Assembly: GCA_030824575.1 (NCBI GenBank)
Contig: JAVBXL010000022.1
Coordinates: forward strand, 42,821-106,820
Source of the DNA: a bacterium
Lineage (GTDB): Bacteria; Pseudomonadota; Alphaproteobacteria; Sphingomonadales; Sphingomonadaceae
DNA: 64,000 bases
Direction of reading: 5' to 3'
Shown here: piece after piece, positions 26,692 to 34,227 of the stretch
Layout: each line of letters starts with the position of its first letter
How positions within the stretch are numbered: the stretch's first letter is position 1
The notes under the pieces: generated by a model
What the model saw: the letters and a program-made list of their open reading frames with translations, nothing else
What the model was told of the DNA's origin: nothing
Database searches by the model: none
Program-made: the position numbers and the translations under genes

Positions 26692-27469
26692 TATGCCCAA
26701 CCGCCATTATCTCCGCCCGACGCTGGGCGATCGCGCCATCAACGTCCTGCTGGTCGGGTGCGGCGGCAACGGCGCGCAGATGCTTATGGGGCTGGCGTCG
26801 CTCGATACTGCGCTCCGGGCGATATCGCCGCGATCTCTGAACGTCACGGTCGTGGACGATGACACGGTGAGCGAGGCGAACCTCGGCCGCCAGCCGTTTT
26901 ACCGCTGCGACCTGGGCAACTCGAAGGCGCACACGCTGACCGAGCGCATCAACATCGCGCATGGCCTGGCGTGGAAAGCGGTCCACGGCCGGGCGCCAGC
27001 CGACGTAGGCATCGCCGGCATGGATATCGTCATCACCTGCGTCGACACAGCAGCCGCGCGGCGCGCGATCGGCGCAGCCATTACCGCGTGCGAGCCTGAG
27101 TTTCATAACCTCCAGCCGCCATCCTACTGGATGGACCTCGGCAATCGGGCGACCGACGGGCAGTTCCTGGTCGGTTGCCCGAAACCTTGGTGGGGCAAGC
27201 ATGGGGATCGCCTGCCGACCGTGCTAGAATATTTCCCCGAACTGGCGGACGAGAGCGTGGCCGAGGACGACGCGCCCAGTTGCTCGGTTGCAGAGGCGCT
27301 GGAGAAGCAGTCGCTATTCGTGAACAGGGTTGTGTCCAGCCATGCCCTGGCGCTCCTGTTCGACTTGTTGGGGCGCGGCTCGATCGGCCATGCGGGCGGG
27401 TTCATCAATCTGGCAAGCGGGCAGGCATTGCCGATATCATTACCTCGGCCCAAAGAGACGGCAGCGTGA
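26681..27469 (+). CDS. PRTRC system ThiF family E1-like enzyme
   Basis: 262 residues. The nucleotide-binding motif is LLVGCGGNGAQ, the adenylation residues are in VVDDDTVSEANLGRQPF and GNSKAHTLTERI, and a candidate catalytic cysteine is in APSCSVAEAL. E1-like enzymes adenylate the C-terminal Gly of a ubiquitin-like protein; protein C is the likely substrate. The start is set by AGGGAGAC inside the end of the protein A gene. Confidence 0.87.
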   Translation: MQPDMPNRHYLRPTLGDRAINVLLVGCGGNGAQMLMGLASLDTALRAISPRSLNVTVVDDDTVSEANLGRQPFYRCDLGNSKAHTLTERINIAHGLAWKAVHGRAPADVGIAGMDIVITCVDTAAARRAIGAAITACEPEFHNLQPPSYWMDLGNRATDGQFLVGCPKPWWGKHGDRLPTVLEYFPELADESVAEDDAPSCSVAEALEKQSLFVNRVVSSHALALLFDLLGRGSIGHAGGFINLASGQALPISLPRPKETAA

Positions 27470-27657
27470 AGCGCCGCCGCCGCCCAGCGCGCCCGCCATC
27501 CCAGCCGTGGAACCCGGACGAGGACGCCAAGCTCCGCGAGGTGAACGAAATCGGCCTGCGCGTAGAATATTGGCAGCTTGCCCTGCCACACCGTCGCGAA
27601 AGCGAGATGCTCGATCGGCGTTACGTTCTCGGCATCAAACCGGCGAGGGACATATGA
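27466..27657 (+). CDS. Small Myb/SANT-like DNA-binding protein
   Basis: 63 residues, GTG start overlapping the thiF stop (GTGA). After a basic N-terminus (KRRRRPARPP) it reads PWNPDEDAKLREV, then WQLALPHRRESEMLDRRYVLGI. This matches the spacing of Myb/SANT-type three-helix domains (W-x-EED-L ... W-LP-R-x-I-R-L). It probably binds DNA and may regulate or target the operon. Placement in the cassette is shown only by coupling. Confidence 0.65.
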   Translation: MKRRRRPARPPSQPWNPDEDAKLREVNEIGLRVEYWQLALPHRRESEMLDRRYVLGIKPARDI

Positions 27658-28004
27658 TCGTTAGAGAGCTGGTGCAGCAGCTGCGCCGGCAGCGCTATCG
27701 TGTCGGCCAAGAAGCATGGCTCCAAATGGACATCGAGGCGGCGCTCACAGCGCTGGGCGTGGGCTTCGAACGCGAGTCCCGCCTATCGACCAGGGACCGC
27801 ATCGACTTCCTTGTCGACGGTGGGATCGGCATCGAGGCGAAGACGCGCTGCTCGCCGCGCCAGATTTTCCGGCAGCTCGAGCGCTATGCCGAGCACGACG
27901 CCGTCACATCCCTCATTCTCATCAGCGGTACCGCCACCGGCTTGCCCGGCCTCATCAACGGCCGTCCGCTATTCTACATCTCCACCGGGAGGGCAGCACT
28001 TTGA
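27654..28004 (+). CDS. Small PD-(D/E)XK nuclease-like protein
   Basis: 116 residues. An N-terminal helical part (LVQQLRRQRY...MDIEAALTALG) is followed by the nuclease-fold signature RIDFLVDGGIGIEAKTR, giving D-x7-ExK, and by a glutamine-bearing helix IFRQLERYA. These fit VRR/RecB-type PD-(D/E)XK enzymes. It is coupled to both neighbours (ATGA before, TTGA after), so nuclease and helicase are made together. Activity is inferred. Confidence 0.7.
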   Translation: MIVRELVQQLRRQRYRVGQEAWLQMDIEAALTALGVGFERESRLSTRDRIDFLVDGGIGIEAKTRCSPRQIFRQLERYAEHDAVTSLILISGTATGLPGLINGRPLFYISTGRAAL

Positions 28005-29656
28005 AGACATATGGCCAGCTCGAACTGGACACGATGGCGCGGCGCTGGCGGATCAAGGATCTCGCGCCGCACGTCGCGATTGCGTTCAAGCGCATGTTCC
28101 CCCGCGTGCCGGTCACATCGACCGAGATCACGATGAGCGACACCGACGAGGTGCGGGCAGATCTGCACTGGTTCATGGCGCGCTATCCGCTCGAGCATGA
28201 TTCATGGGGCGAGCTGGACGAGGCGGTGGACCGGCTGGCCCACCGTGCTGCTGAGCGCGATCGCATACTCCTGCCAACATGGAAGCCGGGCGCCGTCACA
28301 GGCTTCAAAGAGGGTAGGGCACCCTACCTCTACCAGACGCAGGCGTCGAAGGTCGCGATCGCGAACGGTGGCCTACTGCTGGGCGATGACGTTGGCCTCG
28401 GCAAAACGATATCCGCGATCACCACCATGCTGATGGGTGCACCCATGCCTGCCGGTGTCGTCGTGCAGCCGCATCTGACCGGGCAGTGGAAAAAGCGGAT
28501 TGAGGAATTCTCGACGCTCCGCGTCCACGTCATCAAGGGCCGCACGCCCTACGATCTGCCGGAGGCGGACGTCTATATCTACCGCTACAGCAACATCGCC
28601 GGCTGGGTAGACGTGCTGAAGGACGGCCTGCTCCGCTCTGTATTCTACGACGAGATCCAGGAGCTGCGACACGGCTGGGGCACGGATAAGGGCAATGCAT
28701 GCGGCAAGGTGAGCCAGGTGGCGCAGTTCCGCATGGGGCTGACCGCCACGCCGGTCTATAACTATGGCGACGAGATGCACTCCGTCATGGAGTATATAAA
28801 GCCGGACATCCTTGGCGATCGTGAGGAGTTTTTCCGGGAGTGGTGCGGGCGCGAGCGGGTTGTCGCCAATCCCGACGCCCTCGGCTCGTATTTGCGCGAC
28901 ACGGGCTTTTTCCTCCGACGCACGGAAGATGATCCAACCGTCGATGCATCCATGCCGCCGGCCAACGTGCTGGAGTGGGAGCTGGACTATGATCTGGACG
29001 CGGTCGCGGGCGAGGAGGAGATCATGCGCCAGCTCGCCCAGACCGTGTTGAGGGCCAGCTTCACCGAGGCAGGCCGCGCCGCGCGCGAGCTCGACATGAA
29101 GATGCGCCAGCTCACCGGCATCGCGAAGGCCAAGTCCGTCGCCGCTTATGTGTCGCTGCTCCTGAAGGAAAGCCCGCGCGTACTGCTCGCCGGCTGGCAC
29201 CGTGAGGTCTATAGCATCTGGAGCCAGGCGCTCGCCGCGTTCAACCCGGTTCTTTACACAGGGTCAGAGAGCGGCCCGGCCAAGCAGCGCAGCGTCGATG
29301 CTTTCACGACCGGCGCTTCTCGCGTGATGATGATGTCCCTGCGATCAGGCGCAGGCCTAGATGGGCTCCAGCACTATTGTCAGGACGCTGTGATCGGCGA
29401 GTTCGATTGGTCGCCGCAGGTGCACTATCAATTCATCGGGCGTCTGCGACGGCCGGGGCAAGAGGGGCAGGTCAACGCGCACTATGTCCATACGAACTGG
29501 GGCAGCGATCCCGTCATCGTGGAAATGCTGGGGATCAAGGCGGACCAGTCGCGCGGGATCAACGATCCCGGCCAAGCGCCGAAGCCTCGGGCGACGGACG
29601 AGAGCCGCATCAAGGTGTTGGCGCAGCGTGTGCTTGATGGAGGGGCGGCGCTATGA
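28001..29656 (+). CDS. SNF2-family DNA helicase/translocase
   Basis: 551 residues from a TTG start (28001) that overlaps the nuclease stop and has GGGAGGG upstream. Helicase motifs: I GDDVGLGKT, II YDEIQEL, III GLTATPVYNYGDE, V MMMSLRSGAGLDGL and VI QFIGRLRRPGQ. The arrangement is that of SNF2-type double-stranded DNA translocases, as found in phage and defence loci. Motif II reads DEIQ rather than DEAH. It ends the rightward cargo operon and meets the leftward lysis genes 36 bases later. Confidence 0.85.
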   Translation: MKTYGQLELDTMARRWRIKDLAPHVAIAFKRMFPRVPVTSTEITMSDTDEVRADLHWFMARYPLEHDSWGELDEAVDRLAHRAAERDRILLPTWKPGAVTGFKEGRAPYLYQTQASKVAIANGGLLLGDDVGLGKTISAITTMLMGAPMPAGVVVQPHLTGQWKKRIEEFSTLRVHVIKGRTPYDLPEADVYIYRYSNIAGWVDVLKDGLLRSVFYDEIQELRHGWGTDKGNACGKVSQVAQFRMGLTATPVYNYGDEMHSVMEYIKPDILGDREEFFREWCGRERVVANPDALGSYLRDTGFFLRRTEDDPTVDASMPPANVLEWELDYDLDAVAGEEEIMRQLAQTVLRASFTEAGRAARELDMKMRQLTGIAKAKSVAAYVSLLLKESPRVLLAGWHREVYSIWSQALAAFNPVLYTGSESGPAKQRSVDAFTTGASRVMMMSLRSGAGLDGLQHYCQDAVIGEFDWSPQVHYQFIGRLRRPGQEGQVNAHYVHTNWGSDPVIVEMLGIKADQSRGINDPGQAPKPRATDESRIKVLAQRVLDGGAAL

Positions 29657-29692
29657 CGCTCGGAAAGATGATGCAAGGCGCCGAGCGGACCT

Positions 29693-29836
29693 TTAGCGAA
29701 CAATAGGGCAGATCCGCGCCATAGCCGCCGTGGCTAGTCGCGCGGCCATCCTTGCCGTATCGCAATTGGCGTAGGGCTGGACAGTCGCGCACATACCCAG
29801 CATCAACACGGCCGGTAGGGGGAGGAAGCGTTTCAT
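29693..29836 (-). CDS. Small exported/membrane protein at end of lysis cassette
   Basis: 47 residues: hydrophobic start FLPLPAVLMLGMCATVQPY, then a short helix and CPIVR. The signal-like N-terminus with a cysteine suggests an exported peptide. The cysteine context (LGMC) is a poor lipobox, so an Rz1-like lipoprotein is possible but not shown. The start overlaps the stop of the 28-residue gene upstream. Confidence 0.5.
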   Translation of the reverse strand: MKRFLPLPAVLMLGMCATVQPYANCDTARMAARLATAAMARICPIVR

Positions 29837-29919
29837 GGCTTCATCCAATATGCCGCGCCGATCAGCACAGCGCCCCAGATCGCGGCGGAAACCGGGATGG
29901 CTATAAGGAGGCCCCTCAC
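29833..29919 (-). CDS. 28-residue single-helix membrane peptide
   Basis: Tiny frame starting with GTG that overlaps the endolysin stop (GTGA) and ending in TGA that overlaps the next ATG (ATGA). The peptide is almost all one membrane helix (LLIAIPVSAAIWGAVLIGAA) with a short YWMKP tail. Coupling on both sides between endolysin and a small exported protein is the main support for it being real. It could be an accessory holin or pinholin-like peptide. Confidence 0.5.
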   Translation of the reverse strand: MRGLLIAIPVSAAIWGAVLIGAAYWMKP

Positions 29920-30503
29920 GCGTCCTTCGCGCAGACAGCGCGCTCCCTCTCACGGCGCGCGGCCAAGCCTTTGCTCACTACCTTCTTGCCGTTCACCGTG
30001 ACCTTGTTCCATGCCAGCATGGAGGTGCAGGCCGGACCGATCTGACCAGCGTTGAACAGACGCCGCGCCGTCGAACCGCAATAGTTAGCAACACCCACAT
30101 TATAGGCGAGCGACACGGCCGCGAAGCGCGCGCGATCGCGGCCGGGAATCGTCAGCGCCAGACCGGGCGTGCATTGCATGACGCCCTTGGCATGATCGAT
30201 CAGCGCCTCTTCCAGCATCACCGCGCACTGCGCCTCGGTGAACTGGTCCGTGATCCGGATCTTGCGGCCCCGATAGCTGGTCAGTCCGTCACACGCGGTG
30301 GTGACGCCGACGATATCGAGATAGGCGCGCAGATACTGCTTGCCGCTGACATGACGCACGGTCGCGGTGCCATCCTGCGCGATCTTGACGTCGACCTTCC
30401 GGCCGCTCTCGTCTTCGGGAATGTGGGTGAGCAGCAGGCCAGCCGTCACGAAGCCGACGATCGCCACCAGTGACCCGCCGCGCACGGCAGTTTTATTCGC
30501 CAT
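29916..30503 (-). CDS. Phage endolysin, GH24-like with N-terminal anchor
   Basis: 195 residues. An N-terminal hydrophobic segment (GGSLVAIVGFVTAGLLLTH) looks like a signal-arrest-release anchor. The lysozyme-like domain contains KQYLRAYLDIVGVTTACDGLT, TEAQCAVMLEEAL, AVSLAYNVGVANYC and a C-terminal RRERERAVC. The catalytic Glu normally found in EG-x2-L-x-AY is not at the expected place (SGKQYLRAY), as in a known branch of phage endolysins. Peptidoglycan cleavage at lysis is inferred. It overlaps the holin gene by 11 bases. Confidence 0.82.
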   Translation of the reverse strand: MANKTAVRGGSLVAIVGFVTAGLLLTHIPEDESGRKVDVKIAQDGTATVRHVSGKQYLRAYLDIVGVTTACDGLTSYRGRKIRITDQFTEAQCAVMLEEALIDHAKGVMQCTPGLALTIPGRDRARFAAVSLAYNVGVANYCGSTARRLFNAGQIGPACTSMLAWNKVTVNGKKVVSKGLAARRERERAVCAKDA

Positions 30504-30723
30504 CGTTCGTCCCCTGCTTGAACAGCATCGCGACCAGGGCGGCAGCGCCGAGCACCAGGCCGATGATCTGAGGTTGAGGCAGCAGCTCCCGCGCCTCACT
30601 GGGCACGAGCGCCCACGTAGCCTGTCCGGCAATCGCCATGGACGTCAGCCAAACGGACCAGCGTTTGCCGATCGCCCGCCAATCATCCACGATCCGCGCG
30701 CGGATGCGCTCCCTGAAGCTCAT
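30493..30723 (-). CDS. Phage holin-like protein
   Basis: 76 residues. A charged N-terminus (RERIRARIVDDWRAIGKRW) is followed by two membrane helices (WLTSMAIAGQATWALV and IIGLVLGAAALVAMLF) and a short charged tail. The topology and position just before the endolysin fit a small holin. Confidence 0.75.
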   Translation of the reverse strand: MSFRERIRARIVDDWRAIGKRWSVWLTSMAIAGQATWALVPSEARELLPQPQIIGLVLGAAALVAMLFKQGTNDGE

Positions 30724-31103
30724 GTCGGCCCTCCGTTGTGATTCCTCTCCAGCCGCGTGATGCGGCGGTCATAGTCGGCAAAGCGGCTGTCCTGCGCTTG
30801 CGTCTGCGCTTTCTGGCGCTCGTCGATCCGGGCCAGCGTCTGCTGCATCTCGGTGACGCTGCTCGCGACCCAGAACATGGCGACGGTGATAATCGTGGTG
30901 ACCAGGCCCGCAGCGATCGCGGCAAGCCATTTCAGTATAGGGTTTGCCACCGTGCCGCTTTCGTCTGGGACTGCACCACTCAGGCGCGCGACCGCTCTTT
31001 CCAATTGACCGATCTGGGGGGCGTACTCGGCAAGCGCCAACGCGGCAGCTTGCTGCGCCATGATCTTCACCTGTTCTGCCGTGCGGTCATCAGCCAGTTG
31101 CAT
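30720..31103 (-). CDS. Membrane protein with coiled coil in lysis cassette
   Basis: 127 residues. An N-terminal helical region is followed by one membrane helix (WLAAIAAGLVTTIITVAMFWVA) and a charged coiled coil (EMQQTLARIDERQKAQ...YDRRITRLERN). ATG 31103 has GGGGAGA upstream. An inner-membrane spanin-like or anti-holin role is possible; no family was recognised with certainty. Confidence 0.6.
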   Translation of the reverse strand: MQLADDRTAEQVKIMAQQAAALALAEYAPQIGQLERAVARLSGAVPDESGTVANPILKWLAAIAAGLVTTIITVAMFWVASSVTEMQQTLARIDERQKAQTQAQDSRFADYDRRITRLERNHNGGPT

Positions 31104-31275
31104 CTGGGTCTCCCCTTGATGCAGTCTCCGGCTCACCCGTCGACACGACGATCGCCGGCAGGCCATCGAGCATGTCGATGAAATCGCGGCCCGGCCAGGC
31201 GGGCAGGCTCTCGAAGTAGCGGCGCAGCCGTGCGGCCGATTCCTTGGGCAAGATGAAGGCGTTGGGTTCCTGCAT
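31090..31275 (-). CDS. Small hypothetical phage protein
   Basis: 61 residues: AFILPKESAARLRRYFESLPAW, then FIDMLDGLPAIVV and a polar tail. AGGAGCC lies upstream of the ATG. No known domain; a small soluble protein just before the lysis membrane genes, overlapping the next gene by 14 bases. Confidence 0.6.
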   Translation of the reverse strand: MQEPNAFILPKESAARLRRYFESLPAWPGRDFIDMLDGLPAIVVSTGEPETASRGDPDATG

Positions 31276-31283
31276 GACGGCTC

Positions 31284-32321
31284 CTAAACCGTGAAAAGAT
31301 TGGCGGCGGTGAGCGCATCGACGCGCCCGCTGTTCATGGACCCGTCGCTATTGCGCGTGGGGCAAAGCCAGCCACCTTCGTCGAACTCATCCCACGCATA
31401 GGCATAGGCGACGTCGGCCTCGCAGGCGGACGGATGAGCAGCGATGTAATCGCGCAGCGCAGTCAGGTGCGCGACAAGTTCGGCATTGCTTGGCTGCACA
31501 TGATAATTGTCCAGCCCCAGCATCGGCAGCTGGTTGCTCGCCTCCCACTGGACGGGCCGCTCGATGCGAGGGCGGCGATCCCAGCCCAGCATCCCGGTGG
31601 GTACAACCTTGAGGCCCAGGGCCACCTGCGCGGCCCAAAATGCCTGCGCCGCGGTGGACAGTTCGGCATAGGTCGCCCCGCGCCGCGCATTAGTGGAGGT
31701 GATGTAGGAGGATATGGCGTCGGTCCCCAATGCCGCCGCATTGGCCGTGGGGTTAACGCCCGGCTCATCCATCAGGACAATATAGGGGTTCGACAATCCT
31801 GCACTGATCGCGCCCGCCCGGATCGCATCCAGCGCAGCTTTCAGGTTCGCGGATGATCCGCCCCAATAAGTCGCCAGATCGGCCGCATTATAGAACAGCG
31901 CCATCAACGGCCGTGCGGATAGCACTTTGCGATAATTGGCCTGCGCCATCCAGTCGACGATCTGGGCAACCTCCGCTGCATAATTGCCCGTGGTTCCAAG
32001 GATGTTGGACTGGATAATCACGCTGAACTTGATCGCCGCCTTGCTGGCGCTCGCCATATACAGGTCGAAACCCGCGTTGAGCGGCGACCCGTCCGCATAG
32101 CGCAGCCATGCCCAGCTGACTTTTGCCGCAGCGGCTTTGGTGATCTCCGTCACCATCGTTGCCACCGTCGCGTCCATGCGCAGCGTCGATCGATCGACTT
32201 GCGTCGCCCAGAAAGGCGCGCGTGTCTGATATTTGGGATTGCTGATCGAGCGCAACACTTCGCGCGAGGCCGGATCATTGCTGTACCAAAGCGGCCAGCG
32301 GATCATGCAAAGGCCAGTCAT
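31284..32321 (-). CDS. Glycoside-hydrolase-like tail-associated protein (GH71/GH99-like)
   Basis: 345 residues. It opens with MIRWPLWYSNDPASREVLR and ends with LRDYIAAHPS...VAYAYAWDEFDEGGWLCPT, which recalls the (alpha/beta)8 GH71/GH99-like and WbsX-type domains (AWNEWxEG). Intermediate segments include MALFYNAADLATYWGG and YIVLMDEPG. It follows fibre genes and may be a glycan-binding or capsule-degrading virion protein. The fold is inferred from pattern only. Start overlaps the upstream stop (ATGA). Confidence 0.55.
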   Translation of the reverse strand: MTGLCMIRWPLWYSNDPASREVLRSISNPKYQTRAPFWATQVDRSTLRMDATVATMVTEITKAAAAKVSWAWLRYADGSPLNAGFDLYMASASKAAIKFSVIIQSNILGTTGNYAAEVAQIVDWMAQANYRKVLSARPLMALFYNAADLATYWGGSSANLKAALDAIRAGAISAGLSNPYIVLMDEPGVNPTANAAALGTDAISSYITSTNARRGATYAELSTAAQAFWAAQVALGLKVVPTGMLGWDRRPRIERPVQWEASNQLPMLGLDNYHVQPSNAELVAHLTALRDYIAAHPSACEADVAYAYAWDEFDEGGWLCPTRNSDGSMNSGRVDALTAANLFTV

Positions 32322-33523
32322 GCGCGCACCCACTTTCCCACGACTTCGAGATAGATCATGCGGAAGGACGCCCCAGCCGCCAGCGTGGCCGGCGCACCCA
32401 AAACAACAATGCCGCCATTGCCATTGACCGCCAGCGATGTGATTTCCTGCGTCGTCGTAATCAGCATTTCCGCGCCCGTTTCCCCGGCAGCGGGCTTGTC
32501 CAGATTGAGCGTCAGGCTTGCCAGCGTGCCAGCGGGGTCCAGGACATAGGTGTTGATCGTGGCGGGGATGTTGATCGTCGCGCCGCTGGTCGCCGTGGTG
32601 TCGCGCTGAAAGGAGCGGCTGTGCTGGTCAGTTAGGCGACAGCGCCGCACTTCCACTCGACCGCCCGCAGTGACACGCAAATCGCCACCCACTTCTCCCG
32701 CCTGTGTGATAACCGCCGCATTGCCGCTGGTTCCTGGAGTAATAAGCACCCCGTTTGCATGGCCGCCCGCCAGCGTTTCGACCTGCAATGTCGTGCCGCT
32801 ATCACCCGCGAAGTAGAAGTTGCCACCCAATGCGGCACCCAAATACATATGGGCCGTAGTGCCATCCGGCTTGTTGGCGATGAGCCGGATGAACGCGTCG
32901 CCCATGCTGACGACGCGCAGCTTCGCCCCCGGCGTCGCCGAAGTGCTGGACGCCTCCATCACCGCATTATCGACCGTTCCAGCGGCCAGGCGAATGACCT
33001 GCCCGACGGGCGTCAGCAGCGCGCCTCCATCCGTCCCGGCATAAAGGGCAGGCTTGGAGCCATAGGCCGCGCCGCGCGCGCCCCAACGCGTGCCGATCGC
33101 GACATTGCCCGCATCGCCCACCTCGAACTGGACGCCTGCGCCATTGCCGAAATAATGATAGGCCGCGCCCTTGGCCGCATAGACGATCGGGATGTTGCCG
33201 TTGAACCCATCTGCGGCAATCGACACCGCGCCGCCGTTCGGCGCATTTTGTAGCACCAGATAGTTCACGCCATCGAGCAGGCCGATCGCGCGCGCGATGC
33301 TCGACTTGCTGGCGCTGTTGAACTCCCAGCCCGCCGTTGCATCCAGATAGCCCGGCGTGGCCACCTCCACCTCGCCAAAGGTGGCGATTCGCAGTCCGCC
33401 CGGCGTTTCGCCGTCGCCCAGCAACATGCGCTCGAGATCCTGATTATAGAGGATCTCCGACGGCGCGAGGACGAACGCCGTTACGGCGCTGTCCAATGCA
33501 CGGGCGAGAAGGCGGCGGGCCAT
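32318..33523 (-). CDS. Putative tail fibre protein
   Basis: 401 residues, rich in Gly, Ala, Thr and short beta strands. The N-terminus RRLLARALDSAVTAFVLAPSEILYNQDLERMLLGDG probably packs on the virion. The central part (IRLAAGTVDNAVMEASST, AHMYLGAALGGNFYFAG) and C-terminus resemble fibre stalks and heads. No signal peptide or enzyme motif. It lies in a run of fibre-like genes. Confidence 0.6.
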   Translation of the reverse strand: MARRLLARALDSAVTAFVLAPSEILYNQDLERMLLGDGETPGGLRIATFGEVEVATPGYLDATAGWEFNSASKSSIARAIGLLDGVNYLVLQNAPNGGAVSIAADGFNGNIPIVYAAKGAAYHYFGNGAGVQFEVGDAGNVAIGTRWGARGAAYGSKPALYAGTDGGALLTPVGQVIRLAAGTVDNAVMEASSTSATPGAKLRVVSMGDAFIRLIANKPDGTTAHMYLGAALGGNFYFAGDSGTTLQVETLAGGHANGVLITPGTSGNAAVITQAGEVGGDLRVTAGGRVEVRRCRLTDQHSRSFQRDTTATSGATINIPATINTYVLDPAGTLASLTLNLDKPAAGETGAEMLITTTQEITSLAVNGNGGIVVLGAPATLAAGASFRMIYLEVVGKWVRA

Positions 33524-33528
33524 GGCTC

Positions 33529-33840
33529 TTAGCGTTCCAGCAGTGCCCAGGCACGCCAGACGATAACGGCGCCATAGATTGCGCCGATGCGATCGGCGAT
33601 CAGCGCGACGTCATCGACCTTCAGGTCAAGCGGCTCCTGCGCCAGGCAGATGCGTTCGGCCAGGACGGCGTTGGCGACTTTGCGCTCGCCGCTCAGTCGT
33701 TCGGGCTGGCCCATCTGATCGGGCAGCACATTGACCAGCGCTTCGATCGCGACGGTGCCAAGCGTCAGGGGCTTCTTGCCCTCGCCGAACATATCGCTGC
33801 CATCCAGTTCCTTGATGACGGCGGAGAAATCGATCTTCAT
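33529..33840 (-). CDS. Hypothetical tail-region protein
   Basis: 103 residues: KIDFSAVIKELDGSDMF, then KPLTLGTVAIEALVNVLP and VDDVALIADRIGAIYG. Such short proteins are common next to tail genes in phages and could be chaperone or assembly factors. No firm family. Spacing to the flanking genes is 5 and 10 bases. Confidence 0.55.
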   Translation of the reverse strand: MKIDFSAVIKELDGSDMFGEGKKPLTLGTVAIEALVNVLPDQMGQPERLSGERKVANAVLAERICLAQEPLDLKVDDVALIADRIGAIYGAVIVWRAWALLER

Positions 33841-33850
33841 GGGCTTCCCT

Positions 33851-34213
33851 TCAGATGTCCGTCGCGCCGTCGAAATCGGGCGAGGTTTTGAGTGCGGTGT
33901 AGATGTCGGTCAGGGTGGGCTCGTCCTTGCGGATCGCGAGGCGAGGCTCGACGCCGGGCGGCAGTGGGTTGGGGATCTTGGAGCCGAACAGGAAGCAGAC
34001 GGTTTGCTGCATCATCGCCACGGCTCCAGCGTCCATGTCTGCGCGTGAGGCATAGCCAGCGACGTTCGCCATCAGGCTTCCCTCGATCGACAGGTCGAGC
34101 ATCTTCTCGCGGTACTGGCCGATATGGCTGGCGCGCAGCACGCGATATTCATCGACGCGGTGGAACGCGGCGACCATGCCGTTAGGGAGAGCGATGTCCT
34201 TTTTGAGGGGCAT
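33851..34213 (-). CDS. Hypothetical tail-region protein
   Basis: 120 residues. The N-terminus PLKKDIALPNGMVAAFHRVDEYRVLRASH and a C-terminal DEPTLTDIYTALKTSPDF suggest a small folded structural or assembly protein. No recognisable domain. It is read with the fibre genes. Confidence 0.55.
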   Translation of the reverse strand: MPLKKDIALPNGMVAAFHRVDEYRVLRASHIGQYREKMLDLSIEGSLMANVAGYASRADMDAGAVAMMQQTVCFLFGSKIPNPLPPGVEPRLAIRKDEPTLTDIYTALKTSPDFDGATDI

Positions 34214-34227
34214 GAGGTCAGGCCTTC

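Noticed and set aside
29653..29706. 17-codon frame overlapping the SNF2 stop (ATGA)
   Set aside because: Too short and without hydrophobic or conserved character; it sits in the convergent gap.
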